Origin: an uncultured bacterium
Lineage (GTDB): Bacteria > Bacillota > Clostridia > Oscillospirales > Oscillospiraceae
Length of the DNA: 64,000 nt
Direction of reading: 5' to 3'
NCBI GenBank assembly: GCA_947073515.1
Contig: CAMTMC010000008.1
Coordinates: forward strand, 19,459 to 83,458
Part shown: in pieces, positions 1-10,064 of the stretch
Layout: each line of letters begins with the position of its first letter
How positions within the stretch are numbered: position 1 is the first letter of the stretch
The notes under the pieces: generated by a model
Seen by the model: the letters and a program-made list of their open reading frames with translations, nothing else
Told to the model about the DNA's origin: nothing
Databases searched by the model: none
Program-made: the position numbers and the translations under genes

Positions 1-405
1 CTCGCCGTCCTGCCACTTGATACCCTGCTTCAGATAAAAGGTATAGGTGGTAGAATCAGCGTTGACCTCGTACTTCTCACACAGGCTGGGCACATACTCG
101 CCGGCGGCGTTCTTGGTCACCAGGCGGTCATACACCAGGAAGACCACCTCGCGGTCGTTGTTGGAGTACTGGAGGGTGGGGTGGAACACGCCAGAGGCGG
201 CGGCGTTGGAGCCGAATACCAGGGTGTCCTTGGCAGCGGCCGGAGTCCCGCCCGTACTGCCGCTTCCGCCGCTGTTGGCGGAGGAGTTGGCGCCGGCGCC
301 GCCCTGAGAGGTCGTGCCGCCACCACCGCAGCCAGCCACCAGGCCAAAGGCCATCGTGCAGCAGAGCGCCAGAGCCAGTACCTTCGCGATGTTTCGTTTT
401 TTCAT
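1..405 (-). CDS. ABC transporter substrate-binding lipoprotein, family 5 (oligopeptide/dipeptide), N-terminal part, truncated by window edge
   Basis: Minus-strand reading from 405: MKKRNIAKVLALALCCTMAFGLVAGCGGGG (lipobox), then DTLVFGSNAAASGVFHPTLQYSNNDREVVFLVYDRLV..., typical SBP_bac_5; upstream of an opp-type operon. Confidence 0.85.
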   Translation of the reverse strand, partial: MKKRNIAKVLALALCCTMAFGLVAGCGGGGTTSQGGAGANSSANSGGSGSTGGTPAAAKDTLVFGSNAAASGVFHPTLQYSNNDREVVFLVYDRLVTKNAAGEYVPSLCEKYEVNADSTTYTFYLKQGIKWQDGE

Positions 406-528
406 CTTTGGTTCCCTCTTTTCAATCTAGTTTTATTGGAGCGTGGGCAGGTGCGGCCCACCCGCGCGTCAATTATAGGGCGGCGGGGAGGCCGCCATAT
501 AATGATCGCCTTGTTTTGCGGACTCAGC

Positions 529-1650
529 TCAGTCCTCCTGGCAGTACACGTCCGGGTTGAGGCACTTCAGATCGTCGGGCAGGTAGATGCCGTCCTTGCG
601 CACCAGCTCCCCGTCCAGCCATACCTCGCCGCCGCCGTACTCGGCCCGGTGGCACTGGATCAGATCCCAGTGAATCGCGGAGCGGTTCTGATTGTCCCGG
701 CCGGGGAAGTTGTAGCAGGCGCCCAGGGCCATGTGCATGGAGCCGAACATCTTCTCGTCAAAGAGGGTCTCCCCCACCGGGCGGGTCACGTAAGGGTTGG
801 TACCCATGGAGAACTCCCCGATATACCGGCAGCCCTCATCCAGGGAGATCTCCCGCAGGAAGCGCTCGGTGTCGTTGGCGGAGGCTTCCACCACCTTGCC
901 GTCCTTAAAGGTGAGCTTCACATCGGTGAACAGGAAGCCATTGTGCATAGAGGGGATGTTAAAGGCGATGGTGCCGTTCATGGAGTCCCGCACCGGGGTA
1001 GAGGCGATCTCGCCGTCGGGCAGGTTGTGCTCCCCCGCCGCCACCAGGGCGGTAAACCCTTTCAGGGAGACGGTCAGGTCGGTGCCAGGGGCCACAATCC
1101 GCACCTGATCCGCCGCCCGCATCCGCATGGCCATGGGCAAAGAGGCCTTCTCCAGCTTCTCATAGTCCATCGTCATCAGGCCGAAGTAGTAATCAGAGAA
1201 GGCGTCCATGCTCATACCGGCGTTCTGGGCCATGCCCACAGTGGGGTACGCCAGGGAGACCCAGCGCAGGTTTTTCCGGGCGGCGCCGACCTGAGACTTG
1301 TAATACTTGGTGTAAATGGCCTGCTTCTCCTGGGAGGCCTGGGAGAACTCCGAGCTGTTTTCCGGGGCGTCTACCAGCACATAGCAGTCCATGGCCTCCA
1401 TCAGCATGGCCTCCCGCCGGCCCAGCAGCTCCATCTGCTCGGCGGTGGCGCCCTCCAGCAGGGCCCGGCGGACCGCGTACCGCTCCAGGCTGACAAAGGG
1501 CACGGCCCCGCTGGCGTACGCCTCTTCAATCAACGCGTTGATCAGGACGCTGCCGTCATCGGTCGCGGAGAAGAGCACCTTCTCGCCAGGCTTGATCTTC
1601 AGGCTGTGGTGAAGCACGGTCTTCGCGATTTTTTTCAATCTTGGATCCAT
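529..1650 (-). CDS. Aminopeptidase, M29 family (leucyl aminopeptidase/thermophilic metalloprotease-like)
   Basis: 373-aa ORF; MDPRLKKIAKTVLHHSLKIKPGEKVLFSATDDG..., GTDLTVSLKG, EFSMGTNPYVTRPVGETLFDEKMFGSMHMALG. Confidence 0.8.
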   Translation of the reverse strand: MDPRLKKIAKTVLHHSLKIKPGEKVLFSATDDGSVLINALIEEAYASGAVPFVSLERYAVRRALLEGATAEQMELLGRREAMLMEAMDCYVLVDAPENSSEFSQASQEKQAIYTKYYKSQVGAARKNLRWVSLAYPTVGMAQNAGMSMDAFSDYYFGLMTMDYEKLEKASLPMAMRMRAADQVRIVAPGTDLTVSLKGFTALVAAGEHNLPDGEIASTPVRDSMNGTIAFNIPSMHNGFLFTDVKLTFKDGKVVEASANDTERFLREISLDEGCRYIGEFSMGTNPYVTRPVGETLFDEKMFGSMHMALGACYNFPGRDNQNRSAIHWDLIQCHRAEYGGGEVWLDGELVRKDGIYLPDDLKCLNPDVYCQED

Positions 1651-1680
1651 CGTTCCGCTTCCTTTCTGAATTGCAGAGAG

Positions 1681-2691
1681 TTAAAGGTCCTTTATCTCGT
1701 TCCAGCGGTGGCAGGCCACAAAGTGGCTGCCGCCGGTACAGACCAGCATCGGCTCCTGCTGGGCGCACTTGTCCGTAGCGTAGGGGCAGCGGGTGTGGAA
1801 TTTGCAGCCGGAGGGCATATTGGTGGCGCTGGGGATCTCGCCGATGAGCTTAATCCGTTGCGTATTGTCCTCCGCCGTAGGGTCGTCGGGCGGGACGGCG
1901 GAGAAGAGGGCTTTGGTATAGGGGTGGAGGGGGTTGGTCATGGTCTCCTCCGTGGTGCCCGTCTCCATCAGGGTCCCAAGGTAGAGCACGCCCACCTTGT
2001 CGCAGAAATATTCCACGGTTTTCAGGTCGTGGGAGATGTACAGGTAGGTCAGGTTCAGCTTCTCCTTCAGCTCACTCATCAGATTGAGCACCTGGGACTG
2101 GATGGACACGTCCAGGGCGGACAGGGGCTCATCCGCCACCACAAAACGGGGGCTGAGGGCCAGGGCCCGGGCGATGCCGATGCGCTGCTTCTGGCCGCCG
2201 GAGAACTCGCTGGGGTACCGCTTGGCGGTGGCCCGCTCCAGACCGCACAGCTCCAGGAAATCACAAGCCAGCTCGCTGGCCTGCTTGCCCTGGGCAATCC
2301 CGTGCTTCTTGATGCCCTCCTCCACAATCTCCCCCACGGTCATGCGGGGGTCCAGGCTGGCGTTGGGGTCCTGGAAGATAATCTGCATATCTTTCCGCAG
2401 GGGCAGCATCTCACGGCGGTTGAGGGCCACGCCCTCCTCACTGTCAAAGATGGGTTTCCCATCGAAATAGACCTTGCCGCTGGTGGGGCGGATCAGGTTG
2501 AGGATACACCGGCCGGTGGTGGACTTGCCGGAGCCCGACTCACCCACCAGGCCGAAGCACTCGCCGCTGTTGATCTGGAAGGTCACGCCGTCTACGGCCT
2601 TGACCACCCGGCCATTCTTCTTGGCGAAGGGGCCCTTGCCCAGAGAAAAATGCTTCTTTAAATCCTTCACTTCAACCAGGGGATTACTCAT
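1681..2691 (-). CDS. Oligopeptide/dipeptide ABC transporter ATP-binding protein (OppF/DppF-like)
   Basis: Walker [26 protein letters not shown]-terminal oligo_HPY-type [10 protein letters not shown]. Confidence 0.93.
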   Translation of the reverse strand: MSNPLVEVKDLKKHFSLGKGPFAKKNGRVVKAVDGVTFQINSGECFGLVGESGSGKSTTGRCILNLIRPTSGKVYFDGKPIFDSEEGVALNRREMLPLRKDMQIIFQDPNASLDPRMTVGEIVEEGIKKHGIAQGKQASELACDFLELCGLERATAKRYPSEFSGGQKQRIGIARALALSPRFVVADEPLSALDVSIQSQVLNLMSELKEKLNLTYLYISHDLKTVEYFCDKVGVLYLGTLMETGTTEETMTNPLHPYTKALFSAVPPDDPTAEDNTQRIKLIGEIPSATNMPSGCKFHTRCPYATDKCAQQEPMLVCTGGSHFVACHRWNEIKDL

Positions 2692-3667
2692 GACCGGCCA
2701 CCTCCCAACAGCGCACCTTGTGTCCCGGCTCGACCTCCCGAAGCGGCGGCACGGCGTTAGCGCAGCGCTCCCCCGCCCGGGCGCATCGGGGCGCGAAGGG
2801 ACAGCCGGCGGGCATATTCTCCGCGCTGGGGACGATACCGGGGATGCTGTACAGCTTGTCCTTGTTTTTCAGCGTGCGGCCCATGCGGGAACTCATCAGG
2901 CCGAAGGTATAAGGGTGAAGGGGGTTCTGGAACAGGGTTTTGACTCCGCACTCCTCCATCACGTAGCCGGCGTAAAGCACGGCGATATGGTCGGAAATCT
3001 CTCCGATAACACCCAGATCGTGGGAAATGAACACAATCGAGGTGTGCAGCTTGTGCTGTAGGTCCTTGAACAGCTCAATGATCTGGGCCTGGGTCGTTAC
3101 GTCCAGGGCGGTGGTGGGCTCATCGGCGATGAGCAGCTCGGGGTCGCAGGCCAGAGCCATGGCGATCATCACCCGCTGGCGCATACCGCCGGAGAGCTTA
3201 AACGGATAATAGTCGTAGACGCTTTCAGGGTCGGGGATACTGACCAAGGAGAGCAGCTCCAGGCACTTGTCCTTGTTGGCCTTCCCCTTCAGGCCCTCAT
3301 GCTGGGCCAGCATCTCCTCCAGCTGGTTGCCGATGGTGAACACCGGGTTCAGGGAGGTCATAGGCTCTTGGAATACCATAGAGATCCGCTTGCCCCGGAT
3401 TTTCTGAAAGTCCTTGGGGGCTACCTTCATCAGATCCTGGCCATCGAACAAGATGCTGCCGCTGACCTCACAGTTATTCTGGGGCAGCAGCCCCATGGAG
3501 GAGAGCATGGTCACGCTTTTGCCGCAGCCCGATTCCCCCACCAGGCCCAGCACCTTCCCCCGCTCCAAGGAGAGGTTGACTCCCTTGACCACCGGAAAAG
3601 CGCGCCCGGGACGGCCAAATTTTACAACCAGGTCCTTGATCTCAAAGAAAATCTCATGTTCCGCCAT
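2684..3667 (-). CDS. Oligopeptide/dipeptide ABC transporter ATP-binding protein (OppD/DppD-like)
   Basis: Start [18 protein letters not shown] at 3667; [39 protein letters not shown]; overlaps next gene. Confidence 0.93.
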   Translation of the reverse strand: MAEHEIFFEIKDLVVKFGRPGRAFPVVKGVNLSLERGKVLGLVGESGCGKSVTMLSSMGLLPQNNCEVSGSILFDGQDLMKVAPKDFQKIRGKRISMVFQEPMTSLNPVFTIGNQLEEMLAQHEGLKGKANKDKCLELLSLVSIPDPESVYDYYPFKLSGGMRQRVMIAMALACDPELLIADEPTTALDVTTQAQIIELFKDLQHKLHTSIVFISHDLGVIGEISDHIAVLYAGYVMEECGVKTLFQNPLHPYTFGLMSSRMGRTLKNKDKLYSIPGIVPSAENMPAGCPFAPRCARAGERCANAVPPLREVEPGHKVRCWEVAGHE

Positions 3668-3669
3668 CG

Positions 3670-4560
3670 CTACACACCTCCTGTCCCTCTGGACTTGGGA
3701 TCCAGAACCTCGGCCAGGCCGTCGCCCAGGAAGTTGATGGACAGTACCGTCAGCAGGACCAGCATCCCGGCGGGCACCCACATCCACCAGCAGTCCTTTA
3801 AGATCTGCATATTCTGGGCCGCCGAGAGCATGGTTCCCCAGCTGGATTGGGGCCGGGCAATTCCCAGTCCCAGGAAGCTCAGAGACGCCTCCATCAGCAC
3901 AACTTTGGCCACGCTCAGGGTGGTGAACACGATAATGGGACCCATGGCGTTGGGGAGGATGTGCCGGAAGATGATCTCCATCTGGCCCAGCCCCAGAGAG
4001 CGGGCCGCCTCTACGTACTCCATATTCTTCAGGTAGAGCACCTTACTGCGTACAATACGGCACACCGAGGGCCAGCCCAGGATGCCGATGATAAAGATGA
4101 GATTCCGGAAGCTGGGGCCGGTGATTGCCGCGATGGACAGGGCGATTACAAAGAAGGGAAAGCACATGATAATATCTGTAATCCGCATGATAACACTCTC
4201 TACTATGCCGCCGTACAGGCCGGCGATGGAGCCCAGCAGCACACCGATCAGCAGCTCCATCAAGGTCGCGAAGATGCCTACGCTGATGGACACCCGGCCG
4301 CCATAGGCCAAGCGGGTAAGGATATCCCGGCCCAGCTCGTCAGTACCCAAGGTATGTCCGTTTCCAGGCTTGGCCAGCATATTCATCATGTCAATGGTTT
4401 CCTCATCGTAACCAGTAACATAAGGGCCCACAATGGCGAAGAGCAGCAGGGCTACCAGCACCACCAGCCCCGTCACCGCCAGCTTATTGGTCATAAACTT
4501 TTTCAAGTTCCCTTGAAAAGGTGTTTTCAGCTTTTCCACGTTCCGCTCCATCTCACTCAT
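3670..4560 (-). CDS. Oligopeptide ABC transporter permease (OppC/DppC-like)
   Basis: BPD_transp permease pattern EAARSLGLGQMEIIFRHILPN; LGTDELGRDILTRLAYGGRVS. Confidence 0.93.
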   Translation of the reverse strand: MSEMERNVEKLKTPFQGNLKKFMTNKLAVTGLVVLVALLLFAIVGPYVTGYDEETIDMMNMLAKPGNGHTLGTDELGRDILTRLAYGGRVSISVGIFATLMELLIGVLLGSIAGLYGGIVESVIMRITDIIMCFPFFVIALSIAAITGPSFRNLIFIIGILGWPSVCRIVRSKVLYLKNMEYVEAARSLGLGQMEIIFRHILPNAMGPIIVFTTLSVAKVVLMEASLSFLGLGIARPQSSWGTMLSAAQNMQILKDCWWMWVPAGMLVLLTVLSINFLGDGLAEVLDPKSRGTGGV

Positions 4561-5534
4561 CCTTTCCCATCGTTCTGAAGTACCCGAGGATCAATCGCGG
4601 CATACGAGATATCAGCGATCAGATTGGCGATCAGGGTGAAGCTGGCCAAAATCAGCACGATCCCCATAATCAAGGGGTAATCCCGGTGGTTCACCGCCTC
4701 AAAGTTCAGGCGGCCTACGCCAGGCCACAGGAATACGGTCTCTGTCAGCAGGGAGCCGGACAGAAGCCCAGGGATCTGAAGGCTCAGAACCGTGATGATC
4801 TGGCTCAGGGCGTTCTTCAAAGCGTGCTTGTAGATCACCTTCCGCTCCGGCAGACCTTTGGCCCGGGCGGTACGGATGAAGTCCATCCCCTGGATGTCCA
4901 CCATACTGGAGCGGGTGTACCGCAGCATGGTCGCCGCATTCATCAGCCCTAAAACCACTGTGGGCAAAACCATGTGCCTGGCGATGTCCAAAGCCCGCGC
5001 CGCGCCGGTGATACTCTCCTTCCCCACCGTCACCATGCCAGAGATGGGAAGGATCTGAAGGTCAACGCCGAAAATCTTAATCAGGATCATTCCAAAGAAA
5101 AAGCTGGGAATTGACAGCGCCGTGAACGCCATCACGGTAGAGACGTTGTCCACCAGGCCCTTCCTGTGCCGGGCGGAGTAGATGCCCACCGTAATGCCTA
5201 GGAGCGTACTCACCAAAATGGAGGAGCAGGCCAGCAGGGCCGTATTGCCCAGCCGCCCCAGGATCACGCTGATCACCGGCTCTTTATACCAGATGGAATA
5301 GCCTAAATCCCCCGTCAAAGCCCGGCCCAGCCATTTCACATATTGAATCGGGATAGGGTCGTTCGCCCCCAGCTCATCCAGTTTGGCCTCGATCTCCTCC
5401 GTCGGTATATCCGGCGAATACATGCCAGAATAAGGGTCGCCAGGTATGAAATTCACCAGTGCGAACACAATCACTGACACGCCCAAAAGAATGATAACCG
5501 CTTGCAGCAGCCGTTTTCCTATGTATTTACCCAT
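4557..5534 (-). CDS. Oligopeptide ABC transporter permease (OppB/DppB-like)
   Basis: MGKYIGKRLLQAVIILLGVSVIVFALVNFIPGDPYS; RTARAKGLPERKVIYKHALKNAL. Confidence 0.93.
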   Translation of the reverse strand: MGKYIGKRLLQAVIILLGVSVIVFALVNFIPGDPYSGMYSPDIPTEEIEAKLDELGANDPIPIQYVKWLGRALTGDLGYSIWYKEPVISVILGRLGNTALLACSSILVSTLLGITVGIYSARHRKGLVDNVSTVMAFTALSIPSFFFGMILIKIFGVDLQILPISGMVTVGKESITGAARALDIARHMVLPTVVLGLMNAATMLRYTRSSMVDIQGMDFIRTARAKGLPERKVIYKHALKNALSQIITVLSLQIPGLLSGSLLTETVFLWPGVGRLNFEAVNHRDYPLIMGIVLILASFTLIANLIADISYAAIDPRVLQNDGKG

Positions 5535-6203
5535 CCGTACTCCCCCAAACTTTGTATTTTAGGATCAACGCTTCCCTATTCCGGCATCTCCACATATAAT
5601 TAAGATATCTTTATAAATAAAGCAAAGAAGACACCAGTCGGAATGGGATAAAAGGTAGCCTATCATTCGATTTTCGCTTTATATCCTTTATTTATCGCAC
5701 GAACAGACTTCCTTTTACCATTTTTTGCTCTGTTTTAGAACTCTTCTCCTCCGGCATCTCCTCCTCTATTTAGTTAAAGTTTCAGCTCATTAACCAAGAT
5801 GTCTATATTTTAATGGCTTGCGCCAAAGTTGTCAAGTAGTATTCCACAAAAATATCCAGATTTTTTCTATAATTATATCATATTCTCCTATGATTACGCA
5901 GATTCATATCATTCCAGATCGAATTTTTTTACATAAAATCTATTTGGTGCAAGTGCGTTTGATTCAATTTATATAAGTTCTATATATTTTTTAAGTATAT
6001 ATAACAGTATATATTTTTTCCTATTGTCTATATCGCTGAATCTGCTGATTAAAACAGCTAACCCTCGAATCGATTGGGTGGAGCGGCATCCCCCGCTTCT
6101 CACCGGCCTCCGGGAAACCCGCCCCTGGCTTTACAAGTTCAATACCAGCAGAGGCGCTGATTGAGGGGCAGTCAGATGATGGTTTTGTACTCTATATAAA
6201 AAC

Positions 6204-6235
6204 GCGCCACTTATCCCTTTTGAGATAAGTGGCGC
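6204..6235 (-). terminator. Rho-independent terminator at the end of the type I RM cluster
   Basis: Perfect 12-bp stem gcgccacttatc/gataagtggcgc followed on the minus strand by gTTTTTatata. Confidence 0.8.
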
Positions 6236-6260
6236 ATCTTCCACATGATATAAAAACGGC

Positions 6261-7391
6261 TCATGGGGCCCGCTCCTTAAAGGAGAGAAGTTTGTCCCGG
6301 TAATATTCATACTGCTTTTTCCGCGCCTCGATCTCGGCGGGCAGGCCGGAGGCCAGGTCGTTGCAGAGGGCATCGAAGCGGTCGAGGATAGCGACGATTC
6401 GATGTTGGACAGAAAGAGAGGGAATCGGAATATGAACTGTTTGCAAATCACCAAGATTTAATGCGGGCGTTCCCCCCTCATTTTTCTTTTGTAGTATCTT
6501 TTTACTATTACTGCAAAGAAAGTAATACAAAAATTTATTGCAAATGATATTAGATTCTTTTGCTCTAATTCCATAGCACAATGGGCCAAGCCAAAAAGGA
6601 TTTTTTTGGTATCCGATAAACCCAATTCCCCCCTGTCCTCTAGACGGGGTTGTAACTGTATCTTCTGGAAAAGAAAAATCGGTTGTATAGCCCGAATTAG
6701 AAGTCCCAGCGTTGATATACTCAAAAAAGCCTTCTTTCAGAACGATTTTAGGTCTTCTTCCCGTTCTAATATCTGCGATTTCCCCGAGTGCCCGCCATAC
6801 AACATCACTTGCCCCCATTGCAAAGACATCAAAGGTCAGCAGTTTATCCCGATAGTATTCATACTGTTTCCTTCTCGCTGTCACTTCCAGAGCAAGCTGT
6901 TCTTGCAGCTGTGCCGTCACCTCCGTGAATTTGTCAAGAATCTTTACAATTTCACTCTGCACGGGCAGAGGGGGGATAGGAATTTTTATCATCAATAAGT
7001 TTTTACCTGTAATATGTGGAACCCCACCGCCTTTTTTCATTGTATTTATAAATATTTGCATATTTTTTAGAAAGTAGTACAGAAAACGAATGTCTAATTC
7101 CTGTTTTGCCTCAATGATAAATCCATCGGTTACAAAAATGGGTTCATCCCAATAGGATACAAACCCAGCAGAAGCACCACTTCTTGAAATCACAATCGCT
7201 TTACCATAGTGATTAGCCTTATCAATATAGTAAGCAGGTTCTTGCCCTCCCAGTATTACGGGAATATTGCCTAATTTAGCAGACTTCTTTGTGATATAAT
7301 CTCCTCGGGATAACTCGCAACATTCTTTCAAGAATTTATATTCCACCCCATCCGGGCAAAGCTCCTGTATCAATTCCTCCAGCCTGCTCAT
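6261..7391 (-). CDS. hsdS: Type I restriction-modification specificity subunit HsdS (copy 2)
   Basis: Start MSRLEELIQELCPDGVEYK at 7391; two TRD half-repeats each ending RR/RKKQYEYYRDKLL[TS]F. Confidence 0.92.
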   Translation of the reverse strand: MSRLEELIQELCPDGVEYKFLKECCELSRGDYITKKSAKLGNIPVILGGQEPAYYIDKANHYGKAIVISRSGASAGFVSYWDEPIFVTDGFIIEAKQELDIRFLYYFLKNMQIFINTMKKGGGVPHITGKNLLMIKIPIPPLPVQSEIVKILDKFTEVTAQLQEQLALEVTARRKQYEYYRDKLLTFDVFAMGASDVVWRALGEIADIRTGRRPKIVLKEGFFEYINAGTSNSGYTTDFSFPEDTVTTPSRGQGGIGFIGYQKNPFWLGPLCYGIRAKESNIICNKFLYYFLCSNSKKILQKKNEGGTPALNLGDLQTVHIPIPSLSVQHRIVAILDRFDALCNDLASGLPAEIEARKKQYEYYRDKLLSFKERAP

Positions 7392-7426
7392 GCTCTCACC
7401 TCGATTCCCGCAATGATCTGGAAGTC

Positions 7427-8716
7427 TCATCCCGCGAAACCCGCGCCCGCGCTGACACGGACGGCGGCGTCTACAATCAATTTCGCGATGTCTGAACACT
7501 CATCCATTGTCTGGCGGTATCCAATTTCCCGCAAATAGCGGCCGATATCACGTGAAATAACGGCCTGCAGCTGTTTGCGGACGGGCCAATCGATATTAGC
7601 GTTTTTTGAGAATATCTGATAGACAGCGTCCGCTGTTGTCGGATCAGAAACATAGCCGGATATGATACCATGAAGCTCCATAGGCACTTCAGCCTGGTGC
7701 TTCGTAAATTCTTCTGGCCGCTCGGGAGAAATATCAATCGTGTCTGGAGCTGTAAAATCAATTTCGCGGTCCACATCCGGCTCACTGTCTAAGTCCGGCT
7801 GGTGGAATAGGATGGGCGGCTGTAGGCGCTTATGGGCGATATAGTTCATTTGATGGTCCAGTTCTGGATACATCGAGGCCTCATTAAAGTTATACTGGTC
7901 CAGTTCACGGAGTATTTCCGGCTTTAGCGCGGAAGGAATCACAATTTTATGGGTAAACTCCTCCAGCAAATTTTCCTGGGTTTTCTCAAATACGGTATCC
8001 CAGACGCTATCCCGCAAGACCGGCTTAATGCACCCGCAGAGGAGGAACGCGCCCTGTTGGTGCTTGATGCGGGAGTTATCCAAATTGGGCGAAACAAAAT
8101 AGTTCCGGCCCACCATACTGATCAGTTCATCTGCCAAAGGGGAGCCTTGCTCCATCGCGGCCATAGAAAGATTAATATGCCCCTTTTCCAGCTCAAGCCA
8201 CAGTTCCCGCAGAGAAATCCCATTGATATTCAGATGAGCGATCAGAGATAGGAGCTGAACCGGTTTTGACGCGGGGTCACAGGGATAGGCATGGGTTATA
8301 TATACCGCCGCGTCACGGTCGGGGTTATGTTCACAGGCGAAATACAACGCCACCAGAGGATTTTCAGTTACATCCAGCAGCCTGGTGGGCAAACCATAAT
8401 GCTGCAATTTTGTCAAGCGCTCAAAGTTGGTCAGGCCCTTGGCCAATTCATTGGGGCTTTTCCGGATGGCGTCATGGATCAGTTCATGCTCATAATTCAA
8501 GTGCCCGTCTCGGAATACGCTGGGGTTTACAGTCCAGGCCTCATCAGATTGGCCGCGAAAAAAAGGGACCATACCAAACTCATGATTTGTGGCGGAGAGG
8601 TTTATTTTATGGGTTATGTACATATATTTAGCGAGCTGGGGAATGAGCGCGGATTCATCCTGAACATCTCTTAGCTCGATATGCTCCAGCAGGATAGTTT
8701 CTAGTTGATTATCCAT
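7427..8716 (-). CDS. FRG-domain protein
   Basis: 429 aa; FFRGQSDEAWTVNPSVFRD and LQHYGLPTRLLDVTENPLVALYFACE are FRG-domain hallmarks. Confidence 0.85.
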   Translation of the reverse strand: MDNQLETILLEHIELRDVQDESALIPQLAKYMYITHKINLSATNHEFGMVPFFRGQSDEAWTVNPSVFRDGHLNYEHELIHDAIRKSPNELAKGLTNFERLTKLQHYGLPTRLLDVTENPLVALYFACEHNPDRDAAVYITHAYPCDPASKPVQLLSLIAHLNINGISLRELWLELEKGHINLSMAAMEQGSPLADELISMVGRNYFVSPNLDNSRIKHQQGAFLLCGCIKPVLRDSVWDTVFEKTQENLLEEFTHKIVIPSALKPEILRELDQYNFNEASMYPELDHQMNYIAHKRLQPPILFHQPDLDSEPDVDREIDFTAPDTIDISPERPEEFTKHQAEVPMELHGIISGYVSDPTTADAVYQIFSKNANIDWPVRKQLQAVISRDIGRYLREIGYRQTMDECSDIAKLIVDAAVRVSAGAGFAG

Positions 8717-8804
8717 TTTATAAAGCTCCTAATGAATTTGAGAACCTGTATGATAACCAAAAGGCTGAGGGGAAAGCCGTGGTAAGAAAGCGCTTATCCT
8801 TGTC

Positions 8805-10064
8805 CTAAAGTTCTCCGGACATTACCAGAGGCAGCAAATGATCCCGGATCGCAATTAAAAGCTGGTTTTCTTTCTCCAGGTTCTTTTGGTAGCGGGTCAA
8901 GTAATCTGTTTTTGTCTGGAACAGTTCAAGGATGCGTGAATCAGGAATGATAACCCGCAATTTTTTCAATTCGGCTCCGGATATCTCTTGGAAGGTGCTG
9001 CCGGATGCCATATTTGTGATCTCCTCCGTTTTATTCAGCAGCAAATAATAGAGATAGGCACTTCCAATTCCTTCCTTTGGAATGATAGAGCGGAACCCTT
9101 GATTTGTTGTGAGTTCATTGGCGGCAATCGCGATATAGCCAATCGGCGCGCGTGAGCTGAACAGCACGGAGCCTGTTGGCAGAAGGGTTGCGTTGGAAGA
9201 GTCAAATCCCTTCTGGGTAATATTGGCCGCCCCCCGAGCAATAAACTTCAGCTTTGACTGCGACAAATCTTTCGGGGTAATCCAAGGGATCCCCCCCTCT
9301 GATGTATAATTCGCGCTGATTTTTTTGGAGGGGGTCCCGCCAGCCACAATTTCCCCTAGGTCAGACAGGCATCCCTCGGTCCAGCCGTCTGGAATATCTC
9401 CGCGGCCGTTATCATGAAAAGAGCCGTCATTCTGTTTATAAGGGGCATTATGATCGTTCGGAAAGTTAAAATCAATAAACCAGGTCCTGAAAAGCCGCTT
9501 CAGTATTGACTCAAGCCGCTGGCAAACCTCGTTGTTTTTTTGAATTTTGAGATCAATCGCTGACAAAGACTTCGCAATCGAGCGCTGTTCCTCATAGGGG
9601 GGGATCAAAAATTTGCTTTTCAAGAAGACCGGAAGATTAATATATTGGCTGCGGGAAGACCCCTCTAACGCCCGGAGTGCCAGTTCCCGGAACCACGGAG
9701 TAATAGCCAGGTAATATAGGAAATCCGGATCCGTTACCTGTGGAACAGCCCGCAGCACCATATACCAATTTGAGCCAACTCCCACTTCATCGGGATCTAG
9801 TATTGTGACTAACGCGGTTTTTTTTCGCGTGAGGGCAGAAGATATCTTAGGAAAAAGTACGTCACAGTTCCGAAATTTGCTTCCTCCGCCGGTATATTCC
9901 ACTTCTTCAAACCCATTAATGAACTTATGGCACGGTTCCAGTTTGTCCAAATTAACTTGTTTCACAATACTGCCTTTTTCGATGTGCTCCTCTGGGTTAC
10001 AGATAATGATATCCTGTAATTCTTTTTCCTCCCAGCCAGAAGACACTTTATATGTCATATCCAA
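8805..10064 (-). CDS. hsdS: Type I restriction-modification specificity subunit HsdS (copy 1)
   Basis: 419 aa with two TRDs; KSKFLIPPYEEQRSIAKSLSAIDLKIQKNNEVCQRLESILKRLFRTWFIDF; overlaps the hsdM end. Confidence 0.92.
   Translation of the reverse strand: MDMTYKVSSGWEEKELQDIIICNPEEHIEKGSIVKQVNLDKLEPCHKFINGFEEVEYTGGGSKFRNCDVLFPKISSALTRKKTALVTILDPDEVGVGSNWYMVLRAVPQVTDPDFLYYLAITPWFRELALRALEGSSRSQYINLPVFLKSKFLIPPYEEQRSIAKSLSAIDLKIQKNNEVCQRLESILKRLFRTWFIDFNFPNDHNAPYKQNDGSFHDNGRGDIPDGWTEGCLSDLGEIVAGGTPSKKISANYTSEGGIPWITPKDLSQSKLKFIARGAANITQKGFDSSNATLLPTGSVLFSSRAPIGYIAIAANELTTNQGFRSIIPKEGIGSAYLYYLLLNKTEEITNMASGSTFQEISGAELKKLRVIIPDSRILELFQTKTDYLTRYQKNLEKENQLLIAIRDHLLPLVMSGEL

Noticed and set aside
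181-2661. 826-aa plus-strand ORF antisense to the M29 peptidase and oppF
   Set aside because: Product of high GC3 on the coding strand; composition (Gly/His/Val/Leu-rich) and full overlap with well-supported minus-strand genes show it is spurious.
5540-6130. AT-rich spacer between the RM locus and opp operon as a possible remnant of hsdR
   Set aside because: No open frame or helicase motifs; about 600 bp is also far too short for hsdR. It more likely holds the opp promoter region.
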